A DNA stretch of 64,000 nt from Alphaproteobacteria bacterium (GTDB lineage: Bacteria; Pseudomonadota; Alphaproteobacteria; Micropepsales; Micropepsaceae): assembly GCA_947465395.1 (NCBI GenBank), contig CANIAL010000001.1:49672-113671 (forward strand). Direction: 5' to 3'. Both the position numbers and the translations under genes were made by a program. Below are positions 54,300 to 62,340 of the stretch, piece after piece. The notes under the pieces are model-generated. The model made no database searches. It saw only the letters and a program-made list of their open reading frames with translations, and was not told the DNA's origin. The first letter of the stretch is position 1. Every line of letters starts with the position of its first letter.

Positions 54300-55793
54300 A
54301 TGCACGACATCAGGGACATCCGGGAAAACCGCCAGGCGTTCGAGCGCGGCCTGGCGCGGCGCGGCATGGCGGACAGCGTAAAGCTGGCCGATGATGTGCT
54401 GGCGCGGGACAAGGCCTTGCGCGAACTTCTTACCCGCTTGCAGGCCGAACAGGCCCGCCGCAACGATGCCTCCAAGCTGATCGGCCAGGCCAAGGCGAAA
54501 AAGGATGAGGCGGGCGCTGCCGCCCTGATGGCCGAAGTGGCTGGATTGAAGGACAGCATCCAGGCGGGCGAACAGCAACAGCGCGAGATGGAAGCGGGGC
54601 TGCGCGATGCGCTGGCCGTGATCCCCAACATTCCCGCCGATGACGTGCCGGATGGCGCGGATGAAAAAGCCAATGTGCCGGTTGCGGAACGTGCTTTTGG
54701 AAAGAAGCCTGAGATTGAAAAGCCAATACAGCATTTCGAGCTGGGCGAGGCGCTGGGCCAGATGGATTTCGAGCGCGCGGGCAAGGTGTCCGGTGCGCGC
54801 TTCGTCTATCTGAAATCCGACCTGGCCAAGCTGGAGCGGGCGCTGGGCGCCTTCATGCTGGACGTTCACAGCAACGAGTTCGGCTACACCGAAGTCTCGC
54901 CGCCGTTGCTGGTCAGAGATGCGGCCTTCTTTGGAACTGGCCAGTTACCTAAATTCGAGGATGATCTTTTTTTCACAGATCCGCGTACTTCGGAATGGGA
55001 AGAAAACACAAAGAAATGGATTTATGAAACTACTCGAGATTCTCTTGGTGCGGGTTCCGACCCGGTTCCGATGGCGCGGGTTAAAACCATCATTGAAAGT
55101 GTAGCAAAATCTGCTTCTGAAGTTTTCATGCTCGAAAATACGTTTGCAACGTTTGATCGGGCGCAGCCCGGGTTTGTTCCTCTTCGTCATGGGCTGATCC
55201 CCACCGCTGAAGTGCCGTTGACCAATTATGTGTCGGACGAGATTCTGAACGAAGCCGAACTGCCCTTGCGCATGACCGCCTTCACGCCCTGTTTCCGGGC
55301 CGAAGCGGGCGCGGCGGGCAAGGACACGCGCGGCATGATCCGCATGCATCAATTCTCGAAAGTCGAGCTGGTTTCCATCACCACGCCGGAACAGTCGGGC
55401 GCGGAGCATGAGCGCATGACCGATGCGGCGCAGGCGATCCTGAAGAAGCTCGATCTCTGCCACCGCGTCGTCACGCTCTGCACCGGCGACATGGGCTTCA
55501 GCGCGCAAAAGACATACGACATCGAAGTCTGGCTGCCCGGGCAGGGCGCGTTCCGCGAAATCTCCTCCTGCTCCAACTGCGGGCCGTTCCAGGCGCGGCG
55601 CATGAACACGCGCTATCGCGGCGCGGACGGCAAGGGCAAGGGTCCTGTCCATACCTTGAACGGCTCCGGCCTGGCGGTGGGCCGCACGCTTGTCGCAATC
55701 CTGGAAAATTACCAGCAGCCGGACGGCAGCATCGCCATTCCCGCCGCGCTGCAGCCTTACCTTGGCGGCAAGACAAAGATCACCAAAGCCTGA
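54300..55793 (+). CDS. serS: Seryl-tRNA synthetase with internal insertion
   Basis: [20 protein letters not shown] begins the N-terminal coiled-coil arm, which binds tRNA-Ser; class II motif 2 ([20 protein letters not shown]) and motif 3 ([20 protein letters not shown]) are intact. The protein is 497 aa, against ~425-445 usual. The extra length lies between [12 protein letters not shown] and [12 protein letters not shown], where 76 residues (54966-55193) stand in place of about 24 in related alphaproteobacterial enzymes as I recall them. That stretch is clearly AT-richer, with different codons. The frame stays open, so the enzyme is probably active. surE starts on its stop. Confidence 0.95.
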   Translation: MHDIRDIRENRQAFERGLARRGMADSVKLADDVLARDKALRELLTRLQAEQARRNDASKLIGQAKAKKDEAGAAALMAEVAGLKDSIQAGEQQQREMEAGLRDALAVIPNIPADDVPDGADEKANVPVAERAFGKKPEIEKPIQHFELGEALGQMDFERAGKVSGARFVYLKSDLAKLERALGAFMLDVHSNEFGYTEVSPPLLVRDAAFFGTGQLPKFEDDLFFTDPRTSEWEENTKKWIYETTRDSLGAGSDPVPMARVKTIIESVAKSASEVFMLENTFATFDRAQPGFVPLRHGLIPTAEVPLTNYVSDEILNEAELPLRMTAFTPCFRAEAGAAGKDTRGMIRMHQFSKVELVSITTPEQSGAEHERMTDAAQAILKKLDLCHRVVTLCTGDMGFSAQKTYDIEVWLPGQGAFREISSCSNCGPFQARRMNTRYRGADGKGKGPVHTLNGSGLAVGRTLVAILENYQQPDGSIAIPAALQPYLGGKTKITKA

Positions 55794-56560
55794 TGCGTAT
55801 CCTGGTCACCAATGATGACGGCATCCATTCGCCGGGCCTGGGCGTGGCCGAACGCATCGCCCGCGCCTTGTCAGACGATGTCTGGGTCTTCGCGCCGGAG
55901 AATGAACAGTCCGGCGCTTCGCATTCCCTTACCCTCACCACGCCGCTGCGCCTGCGCCTGATGGAAGAGCGGCGCTATGCGGTCGCCGGCACGCCCACCG
56001 ATTGCGTGATGATGGGCGCTTTGCATGTGTTGAAGGCGCAGCCGCCTGATCTTGTCCTGTCCGGGGTCAACTGGGGATCGAACCTGGCCGACGACGTCAC
56101 CTATTCCGGCACCATCGCGGGCGCCATGGAAGGCGCGGCGCTGGGCATCCCCTCCATCGCCATGTCGCAGGCGGGCGAGGAAGACAGCCGCGAGAAGATC
56201 GACTGGTCGCCGGGCGAAGTGCATGGCCCCGATTTGATCCGCCGGTTGCTGAAAATGGGCTGGCCCCGCACGACGCTCATGAACATCAATTTTCCCGCCT
56301 GTGCGGCGGCTGAGGTCAAGGGCGTGGCCGTGGCGCCGCAGGGTTCCTATGATTTGCAGTCCACCGAGATCGATGAGCGCAAGGATGCCCGTTCCCGTTC
56401 CTATTACTGGATCGGCCTGCGCCGCCGGGGCAACCAGGTCCGCGACGACAGCGATCTGGGCGCGGTGGCGTGCGGCAAGATTTCGGTGACGCCGTTGCAC
56501 ATGAACCTGACCGAACGCGGCACAATGGCCAAAATGCAGGAATTGTTCGGTCAAAAATAA
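55793..56560 (+). CDS. surE: 5'/3'-nucleotidase SurE
   Basis: Survival-type phosphatase acting on nucleoside monophosphates. RILVTNDDGIHSPGL has the metal-binding Asp8-Asp9, FAPENEQSGASHSLTLTTPL holds the Ser, and VLSGVNWGSNLADDVTYSGT the Asn. 255 aa is normal. Start overlaps the serS stop (TGATG). A pcm gene, which often follows surE, is absent; the NlpD-like gene comes next. Confidence 0.95.
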   Translation: MRILVTNDDGIHSPGLGVAERIARALSDDVWVFAPENEQSGASHSLTLTTPLRLRLMEERRYAVAGTPTDCVMMGALHVLKAQPPDLVLSGVNWGSNLADDVTYSGTIAGAMEGAALGIPSIAMSQAGEEDSREKIDWSPGEVHGPDLIRRLLKMGWPRTTLMNINFPACAAAEVKGVAVAPQGSYDLQSTEIDERKDARSRSYYWIGLRRRGNQVRDDSDLGAVACGKISVTPLHMNLTERGTMAKMQELFGQK

Positions 56561-56676
56561 ACAGGGCCTTAACAGGGAACTCCTGCATCGCCCTCAAAAG
56601 CCACGTAGTTAAAGGCTTTTTCATTTTTCCCCACGATGATCCGTTTCGAGACAAACGTGCAGAAGGCATGCGTCCG

Positions 56677-57315
56677 ATGGACATTCGAAACATTCGCAAG
56701 GCCGCGTTCGCGCTGCTGGCCATCATGCCGCTGGCCGTGGCCTGCGCGCCCGACAGCCCGCAAACCCAGCTTCACTGGGATGTGAACACCCGCACCGCCG
56801 CGCATCATTCCACGCGCCACGACGCGCCGCGCCGCGTCGCCGCGAAGGACAATGACAAGGCCCCCACGCCCACGCCGCGCCCGGCCTATCAGCAGGCCAG
56901 CTACCAGCCCCCGGCCAAGACCAATTCCAGTCTGACGTTCGACTGGCCCGTCACCGGCACCATCATTTCGCGCTTCGGTTCCACCACGGGCGGCGAGCGC
57001 AATGACGGCATCAATATCGCCACGACACTGGATGCGCCCATCCATGCCTCGGCCAGCGGCACCGTCACCTATTCCGGCAATGAGCTGAAGGGTTACGGCA
57101 ACCTGCTTCTGATCAAGCATGCCGATGGCTATGTCACGGCCTATGCCCATGCCGACCGCATTTTGGTCGAGAAGGGCGCCTTTGTGCAAAAGGGCCAGGT
57201 GATCGGTTATTCCGGCTCGACCGGCGACGTCACTTCGCCGCAACTGCATTTCGAGATTCGCCACGACACCGCGCCGGTCAATCCGGCGAACCTTCTGATT
57301 TCGCGCGCGTCTTAA
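56677..57315 (+). CDS. nlpD: NlpD-like M23-family protein, probably catalytically inactive
   Basis: An N-terminal export signal ending LAVACAPDS (a weak lipobox) and a ~60-residue low-complexity linker precede a LytM/M23 domain. The first metal-binding His is missing: the usual G-x-H-x-G-I-D-I is GGERNDGINIA here, as in amidase activators such as NlpD and EnvC. YAHADRILV and LHFEIRHD are kept. A role in activating septal amidases is therefore more likely than endopeptidase activity. No LysM is seen. Start could be 56668 or 56677; the latter has AGAAGG at 10 bases. 212 aa. Confidence 0.87.
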   Translation: MDIRNIRKAAFALLAIMPLAVACAPDSPQTQLHWDVNTRTAAHHSTRHDAPRRVAAKDNDKAPTPTPRPAYQQASYQPPAKTNSSLTFDWPVTGTIISRFGSTTGGERNDGINIATTLDAPIHASASGTVTYSGNELKGYGNLLLIKHADGYVTAYAHADRILVEKGAFVQKGQVIGYSGSTGDVTSPQLHFEIRHDTAPVNPANLLISRAS

Positions 57316-57321
57316 ATCTGC

Positions 57322-58206
57322 TTATTGGATTTTCTGGCCCAGTTCTCCGGCAAGGTCCTGGATGAACTGCCAGGCCACGCGGCCTGATCTGCCGCCGCGT
57401 CCCATCGCCCAGGCCAGAGCGCGCTGACGCAAATGGGCCGCAGGCAATTTCAAGCCATAATGCGCGGCATAGCCGGTCACCATCGCCAGATACGCATCCT
57501 GTCCGCAGCCGTGAAAGCCCAGCCACAGGCCGAAGCGGTCTGACAGCGAAACTTTTTCCTCCACTGCTTCGCCCGGATTGATGGCGCCGCCGCGTTCATT
57601 CTCCATCATCTCGCGCGGCATCAAATGCCGCCGGTTGGACGTGGCATAGAACAGCACATTGGCGGGCCGCCCTTCGATCCCGCCTTCCAGCGCCGCCTTC
57701 AGCGATTTGTAGCTGGCGTCTTCCTTGTCAAAGGACAGGTCATCACAGAACAGCAGCACGCGGCGTTTCTGCGCCCGCAAGATACGCAAAAGCTGGGGCA
57801 GGGTGGCGATGTCCTCGCGGTGCAGCTCGATGATCACCAGCCTTGCGTCGCCCTTGCGCGTCTCATTCACCGCGCCATGCACGGCCTTGATCAGGCTGGA
57901 CTTGCCCATGCCGCGCGCGCCCCACAACAGGGCATTGTTGGCGGGCAATCCGTCTGCAAAGCGGCTGGTGTTGGCCATCAATATGTCGCGCTGGGCATCC
58001 ACGGCTTTCAGCAATGCAATGCCCGGGCCCGCCATGGCCTGCACCGCCATCAATCCGCCCGCCTGCGGCTCCCACACATAGGCGTCGCCCGTCAGGTCGC
58101 TTGGCCCGCCAGCCACCGGCGGAGCCAGCCTTTCCAGAGCGGCGGCGATGCGCGCCAGAAGGGCCGCATCAAGCGCCAAAGCGCCGGATTTCGTGTCGGA
58201 TGCCAT
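57322..58206 (-). CDS. DUF815 family ATP-binding protein
   Basis: AAA+-like protein of unknown function. ALLWGARGMGKSSLIKAVHG is Walker A, VLLFCDDLSFDKEDASYKSL is Walker B with the family-specific L-S-F, and NVLFYATSNRRHLMPREMME is the sensor region; SLSDRFGLWLGFHGCGQD is the DUF815 signature. The ATG at 58206 is preceded by AAAGG. 294 aa. It is convergent with the NlpD-like gene and divergent from yajC, a common context in alphaproteobacteria. Confidence 0.92.
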   Translation of the reverse strand: MASDTKSGALALDAALLARIAAALERLAPPVAGGPSDLTGDAYVWEPQAGGLMAVQAMAGPGIALLKAVDAQRDILMANTSRFADGLPANNALLWGARGMGKSSLIKAVHGAVNETRKGDARLVIIELHREDIATLPQLLRILRAQKRRVLLFCDDLSFDKEDASYKSLKAALEGGIEGRPANVLFYATSNRRHLMPREMMENERGGAINPGEAVEEKVSLSDRFGLWLGFHGCGQDAYLAMVTGYAAHYGLKLPAAHLRQRALAWAMGRGGRSGRVAWQFIQDLAGELGQKIQ

Positions 58207-58315
58207 GGTAAGCCTTTGTTTTTCCACAGTTGCAAACGAGGATACCGCGGCTATAGTCCCCGCGCATCAGCACTTTTGCCATGCTTTTTTCCGCCACCGA
58301 AAGACCCGCGTCCCC

Positions 58316-58651
58316 ATGAACATGAATATGGCCGACCCGATGTTCCAGACTTTGAGCCTGGCCGTGCCGATGATCGCCATTTTCTATTTCCTGCTCTGGC
58401 GGCCGCAGCAGCAGCGCACCAAGCAGCTGCGCGAGATGATCAACAATCTGCACCGCGGCGACACGGTGGTGACGGCGGCCGGTTTCGTGGGCAAGATCGT
58501 CAAGGCGACGCCGCCCGAAGACCCCGAGGTCCTGGTCGAGATCGCCGACAATGTGCAGGTGCGTGTGGTCAAGGCCACCCTCAGCGAAGTGCGTGCCCGT
58601 TCTGATGAGAAGAGGGCGGACGAAAAGAAATCCGACGAGAAAAAGGCCTGA
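58316..58651 (+). CDS. yajC: Preprotein translocase subunit YajC
   Basis: One membrane helix (LAVPMIAIFYFLLWRPQQQR) is followed by the small conserved domain with INNLHRGDTVVTAAGFVGKI and a Lys/Asp/Glu-rich tail ending EKRADEKKSDEKKA. YajC associates with SecDF-YidC. 111 aa. The ATG at 58316 begins MNMNMADPM. secD starts 3 bases after the stop. Confidence 0.94.
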   Translation: MNMNMADPMFQTLSLAVPMIAIFYFLLWRPQQQRTKQLREMINNLHRGDTVVTAAGFVGKIVKATPPEDPEVLVEIADNVQVRVVKATLSEVRARSDEKRADEKKSDEKKA

Positions 58652-58654
58652 TCC

Positions 58655-60259
58655 GTGCTGAAGGTTTCCATCTGGGCCAAATTGGTGGTCGTGCTGGTGG
58701 TGGCGGCGGGCATCCTGATCGCGCTGCCCAACGCCCTGTCCGACAAGATACGCGGCCGCTTCCCGTCCTGGCTGCCATCCAAGACCGTCAGCCTGGGGCT
58801 TGACCTTCAGGGCGGCTCTTATCTGTTGCTGGAAGTGGATTTCGACCAGGTCCAGAAGGACAAGATCGAAGCCATGGTGGGCGACATCCGCACCAATTTC
58901 CGCAAGAGCCATATCAGCTATACCGACCTTCTGGGCCGCGGCGACAGGGTCAGCGTCAAGATCAGCGAACAGGGCCAGCTTGGCGAAGCGCGCAAGGTGC
59001 TGGGCGACATCAATCCGGCCATGACATCGTCCATCCTGGCGGTGGGCGCCAAGCAATATGACATGACCGAGCCGGGCGACGGCGTGCTGTCGCTGAAAAT
59101 GACAGAGGCCTACAAGGTCCAGACCCAGAAGCAGATCCTGGAACAGTCCATCGAGGTCGTGCGCCGCCGCATTGACGAAATGGGCACGCGCGAACCCACC
59201 ATCTCGCGCCAGGGCGACGACCGCATCCTGGTGCAGGTGCCGGGCCTGCAGGACCCCGAACAGCTGAAAACCATCCTGGGCAAGACCGCCAAGATGAGCT
59301 TCCAGCTGGTGGATGACAGCGTCGTCAACCCGCAAGGGGCCGTGCCCATCGGCGATGAGTCCCTGCCGCAGATGAACGACAATCCCAACCTCCAGCTGCC
59401 CAACATCGTGGTGCAGCGGCGCATCATGGTGGCGGGCGACCGCCTGACCGATGCCGGGTCGGGCTTCAGCCAGAATGGCCAGCCCAATGTCACCTTCCGC
59501 TTCGACAGCGTGGGCGCGCGCGAGTTCGGCAATGTCACCAAGGACAACGTCAACCGCCGCTTCGCCATCGTGCTGGACAAGCAGGTGATCGAGGCGCCGG
59601 TGATCCGCGAACCCATCCTGGGCGGTTCGGGCGAAATCAGCGGCAGCTTCACCACCAAGACCGCCAACAATCTGGCCATCCTGTTGCGCGCCGGTGCATT
59701 GCCCGCGCCGCTGAAAGTGATCGAGGAGCGCACCGTGGGCGCCGAACTGGGCGCGGATTCGGTAAAGGCCGGGCGCTATTCCGCCATGGGCGGGCTGGCG
59801 CTGGTCGCCCTCTTCATGATCCTGCGCTACGGCCTGTTCGGGCTGTTCGCGGACGTGGCCCTGACCCTGAATATCGTGCTGCTGCTGGCGGCGCTGACCA
59901 TTTTCGGCGCCACGCTGACCCTGCCGGGCATCGCGGGCATCGTGCTGACCATGGGCATGGCGGTGGATGCGAACGTCTTGATCTATGAGCGCATACGGGA
60001 AGAGCAGCGCAATGGCCGCTCCATGCTGGCCTCGATTGACACGGGCTTCACTCGCGCCATGGCCACCATCATTGACGCCAACATGACGCATTTGATCGCC
60101 TCGCTGATCCTGTTCCAGCTTGGCTCCGGCCCGGTGCGCGGCTTTGCCGTCACCCTGGGCGTCGGCATCATCACGTCGTTCTTCACGGCGGTGATGGTGA
60201 CAAGGCTGATCGTGGTGGGCTGGCTGAACACGGCAAAACCCCGAAAGTTGGCGATCTAG
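58655..60259 (+). CDS. secD: Protein translocase subunit SecD
   Basis: Uses the proton motive force to help pull proteins across the inner membrane. VSLGLDLQGGSYLLLEVD is the D1 signature near helix 1, VRRRIDEMGTREPTISRQGD the P1 domain, and the last ~170 residues have five helices with TLPGIAGIVLTMGMAVDANV and LIYERIREEQRNGRSM. GTG start. 534 aa. secF normally follows at once; here it does not. Confidence 0.96.
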   Translation: MLKVSIWAKLVVVLVVAAGILIALPNALSDKIRGRFPSWLPSKTVSLGLDLQGGSYLLLEVDFDQVQKDKIEAMVGDIRTNFRKSHISYTDLLGRGDRVSVKISEQGQLGEARKVLGDINPAMTSSILAVGAKQYDMTEPGDGVLSLKMTEAYKVQTQKQILEQSIEVVRRRIDEMGTREPTISRQGDDRILVQVPGLQDPEQLKTILGKTAKMSFQLVDDSVVNPQGAVPIGDESLPQMNDNPNLQLPNIVVQRRIMVAGDRLTDAGSGFSQNGQPNVTFRFDSVGAREFGNVTKDNVNRRFAIVLDKQVIEAPVIREPILGGSGEISGSFTTKTANNLAILLRAGALPAPLKVIEERTVGAELGADSVKAGRYSAMGGLALVALFMILRYGLFGLFADVALTLNIVLLLAALTIFGATLTLPGIAGIVLTMGMAVDANVLIYERIREEQRNGRSMLASIDTGFTRAMATIIDANMTHLIASLILFQLGSGPVRGFAVTLGVGIITSFFTAVMVTRLIVVGWLNTAKPRKLAI

Positions 60260-60277
60260 TTATTTTTTACCTCCTCC

Positions 60278-60368
60278 GGTTTCAGCTTGCGCTCGGCTCC
60301 CGAAAAGGTCGCCTTCGCACGCTGAAACCACCTCCAGCGCGCTTCGCGCGCGCAGGGGCGGGCGGGCC
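60278..60368. repeat. Dispersed palindromic repeat, copy 3, degenerate (after secD)
   Basis: An inverted repeat GGTTTCAGC (60278-60286)/GCTGAAACC (60321-60329), then ACCTCC, the hairpin GCGCGC-TTC-GCGCGC (60337-60351) and AGGGGCGGGCGGGCC up to 60368. Order and flanks match copies 1 and 2, but the right arm has diverged. Confidence 0.6.
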
Positions 60369-60374
60369 TGAGTG

Positions 60375-60416
60375 TTCCTATATGGTGCTTTCCGGCTTAT
60401 AAGTTCCGAGTCGGAA
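60375..60416 (+). promoter_or_regulatory. Promoter with palindromic operator before the PuuD-like gene
   Basis: TTCCTA (60375-60380), 17-base spacer, TATAAG (60398-60403). Directly after it is the perfect palindrome TTCCGA-G-TCGGAA (60404-60416), overlapping the expected transcription start. A GGGAGGGG lies before the ATG at 60431. The palindrome is well placed for a repressor; the regulator is unknown. Confidence 0.45.
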
Positions 60417-60430
60417 TCTGGGAGGGGACC

Positions 60431-61057
60431 ATGGCCGCGTTTCTGGGAAATCTTCGCAATGTGGTGATCGCGGGCTTTGTGCTGGCGGCGCTGCTGTTCG
60501 GGCTTTATTTCTACACCCAGGGCTATGACGGCCCCACCTTCGAGCTGTTCCTGATGCGCTGGCTGCATGTGGGGTCGGGCGTGATGTGGATTGGCCTGTT
60601 GTGGTATTTCAACTTTGTCTCCACCCCCACCACCCCCAAGATTCCCGAAGAGCTGCGCCCGGCGCTGGGCCGCTACATCACCCCGGCGGCGCTGTGGTGG
60701 TTCCGCTGGTCGGCCATGGCCACCATCGTGTTCGGCATCGCGCTGGCCTGGCGCAACAATTACCTGGTCGAAGCCTATACGCTGGATTTCAGCCAGGGCA
60801 TGGCGGGCTGGCCGCTGGTGCCGAAGTATCTGGGCATCGGCATCGGCATGTGGCTGGCCACCATCATGTGGTTCAATGTCTGGTTCGTGATCTGGCCCAA
60901 CCAGCAAAAGGCGCTGAACATCGGCGGCAAGTATCCCGACCTGACCCCGCCGGAAAAAGCGGCGGCGGGCAAGACGGCGGGCATGTTCAGCCGCATCAAC
61001 ACGCTGCTGTCCATTCCCATGCTGTTCTCCATGGTGGCGGCGGGGCATCTCTACTGA
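60431..61057 (+). CDS. PuuD-like (urate hydroxylase N-terminal family) membrane protein
   Basis: About five membrane helices. LFLMRWLHVGSGVMWIGLLW, and the later WLATIMWFNVWFVIWPNQQK, match the membrane domain of PuuD urate hydroxylases. Full PuuD has a C-terminal cytochrome c; this 208-residue protein ends before it and has no C-x-x-C-H, so urate oxidation is doubtful. Its conserved histidines might bind haem. It has its own promoter and is followed by a terminator. Confidence 0.8.
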   Translation: MAAFLGNLRNVVIAGFVLAALLFGLYFYTQGYDGPTFELFLMRWLHVGSGVMWIGLLWYFNFVSTPTTPKIPEELRPALGRYITPAALWWFRWSAMATIVFGIALAWRNNYLVEAYTLDFSQGMAGWPLVPKYLGIGIGMWLATIMWFNVWFVIWPNQQKALNIGGKYPDLTPPEKAAAGKTAGMFSRINTLLSIPMLFSMVAAGHLY

Positions 61058-61091
61058 GATTGCTGCAAAGAATTGCCACACCGAATTAAGG

Positions 61092-61124
61092 GAACCGCCG
61101 ATGCGAGTCGGCGGTTCTTTTTTT
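61092..61124 (+). terminator. Rho-independent terminator
   Basis: Stem GAACCGCCGA (61092-61101) with TCGGCGGTTC (61108-61117), 6-base loop, then a run of T to 61124. It ends transcription of the PuuD-like gene. The next gene's ATG (61126) follows immediately. Confidence 0.85.
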
Positions 61125-61125
61125 G

Positions 61126-61920
61126 ATGGATGCAGTTTTAGCCAGCCGCCTTGCCCAAACGGTTCGCGCCGCCGATCCCGACCGCTATTTTGCGTCGCTG
61201 TTCGCGCCTGCGCCCAAGCGCCCCTATCTGCATGCGCTTTATGCCTTCAATCACGAAGTGGCGCATGTGGCCGAAAGCGTGCGCGAACCCATGCTGGGCG
61301 CCATCCGCCTGGAATGGTGGCGGGAAACGGCGGAGGGCGCTGCCAATGGCGCGCCCCGCAACCATGACGCGGCGCGGGGGCTGGCGGCGCTGTTTGCGGA
61401 TTGCGGGCTGACGCTGGCCGATATCGAAGCCTATCTGATGGCGCGCAGCTTTGATTCATCGGGCGAGACATTCGCGGACTTCGCGGCCTTGGAGTCCTAC
61501 CTCGACAGGACAGGCGGCGCCGTGATGCGGCTGGCGGCGCAGATACTTGATGCAAAGTGCGATCCACGCGAAGCGGCGCTGGCTTACGGCCTGGCAGGGC
61601 TGCTGCGTTCGCTGCCTTTCCACAATGCGCGGCACAAATTGTATTTGCCGCTGGATTTGCTGGCGGCGGTGGACATGACGCCGGAAATGTTTTTTGAAGC
61701 GCGCCATGATCCCCGCGCCATAGCGACGGTCCGCCAGGTGGCGCTTCGCGCCCGCGATCATTTCCTGGCCGCCCGCAAGGCGCCACGCGCGGGCGCGGCC
61801 TTGCCCGCGATATTGCCGGCGGCGCTGGTGCCGGTTTACCTGAAACGGTTGGGCAAGGACGTCAGCCAGCCGCGCAAGCAGATGGCGCTGCTGGCCGCCG
61901 CCATGAAGAAACGCCTTTAG
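61126..61920 (+). CDS. Squalene/phytoene synthase family protein, degenerate active site (NDUFAF6-like)
   Basis: The all-helical isoprenoid synthase fold is recognisable from RPYLHALYAFNHEVAHVAES and EPMLGAIRLEWWRETAEGA, but both Asp-rich substrate-binding motifs are missing: NHEVAHVAE stands where D-x-x-x-D belongs, and LAGLLRSLPFHNARHKLYLP lacks the second. This matches the NDUFAF6-like branch, tied to complex I assembly in mitochondria, better than an active synthase. ATG 61126 has no Shine-Dalgarno sequence and touches the upstream terminator; TTG 61123 is an alternative. 264 aa. Its stop overlaps the stop of the HPF-like gene. Confidence 0.82.
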   Translation: MDAVLASRLAQTVRAADPDRYFASLFAPAPKRPYLHALYAFNHEVAHVAESVREPMLGAIRLEWWRETAEGAANGAPRNHDAARGLAALFADCGLTLADIEAYLMARSFDSSGETFADFAALESYLDRTGGAVMRLAAQILDAKCDPREAALAYGLAGLLRSLPFHNARHKLYLPLDLLAAVDMTPEMFFEARHDPRAIATVRQVALRARDHFLAARKAPRAGAALPAILPAALVPVYLKRLGKDVSQPRKQMALLAAAMKKRL

Positions 61921-62288
61921 ATTTCTTGCGGCACTTCCTTGTGCTTCACTTCGCCCCGCGTCACGCGGCGGTAATCCTTGATCTGCTGGGCGGCGGCGCG
62001 AAACGCGTCATCCAGCACGGCATAGGCGTCGGTAGGGCTTTTCTTGGCCGCCGCATGGCCCACTTCCCGCGTCACCACCAGTTCCTTGCCCGGCACGCGG
62101 ATCAAAAGATGCACATCGGGAATATTGTGGCCGCTGGCATGGCTCTTGTGCGGCATCTCGATGGAAACCCGCATGCCCACAATATGGTCGAAGAATTTTT
62201 CCAGTCCCTTGACGTGTTTGTCCACGGCGTCTTTCAGCGCGGGCGAGGGGTCCATATTGTGGAAGGAAAGCTCAAGCGGGATGTCCAT
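61917..62288 (-). CDS. HPF/RaiA family ribosome-associated protein (short)
   Basis: A single RaiA/HPF domain, 123 aa: FHNMDPSPALKDAVDKHVKG, HLLIRVPGKELVVTREVG, and DAYAVLDDAFRAAAQQIKDY fit the beta-alpha-beta3-alpha fold that sits in the 30S A/P sites during dormancy. It lacks the C-terminal dimerisation domain of long HPF. The ATG at 62288 follows AAGGAG by 5 bases. It lies 52 bases downstream of trmFO and may be co-transcribed. Confidence 0.87.
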   Translation of the reverse strand: MDIPLELSFHNMDPSPALKDAVDKHVKGLEKFFDHIVGMRVSIEMPHKSHASGHNIPDVHLLIRVPGKELVVTREVGHAAAKKSPTDAYAVLDDAFRAAAQQIKDYRRVTRGEVKHKEVPQEI

Positions 62289-62340
62289 GCGGGCTCCTTT
62301 TCTGTCCATACGCTAACGTATCGCCGCCGCGCTGGTTTCG

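Noticed and set aside
58169..60091. A 640-codon minus-strand frame opposite secD, and similar ones opposite ppk (48061-49956) and the ABC-F gene (40395-42128)
   Set aside because: The same antisense effect; the opposite strand encodes well-conserved proteins with all motifs.
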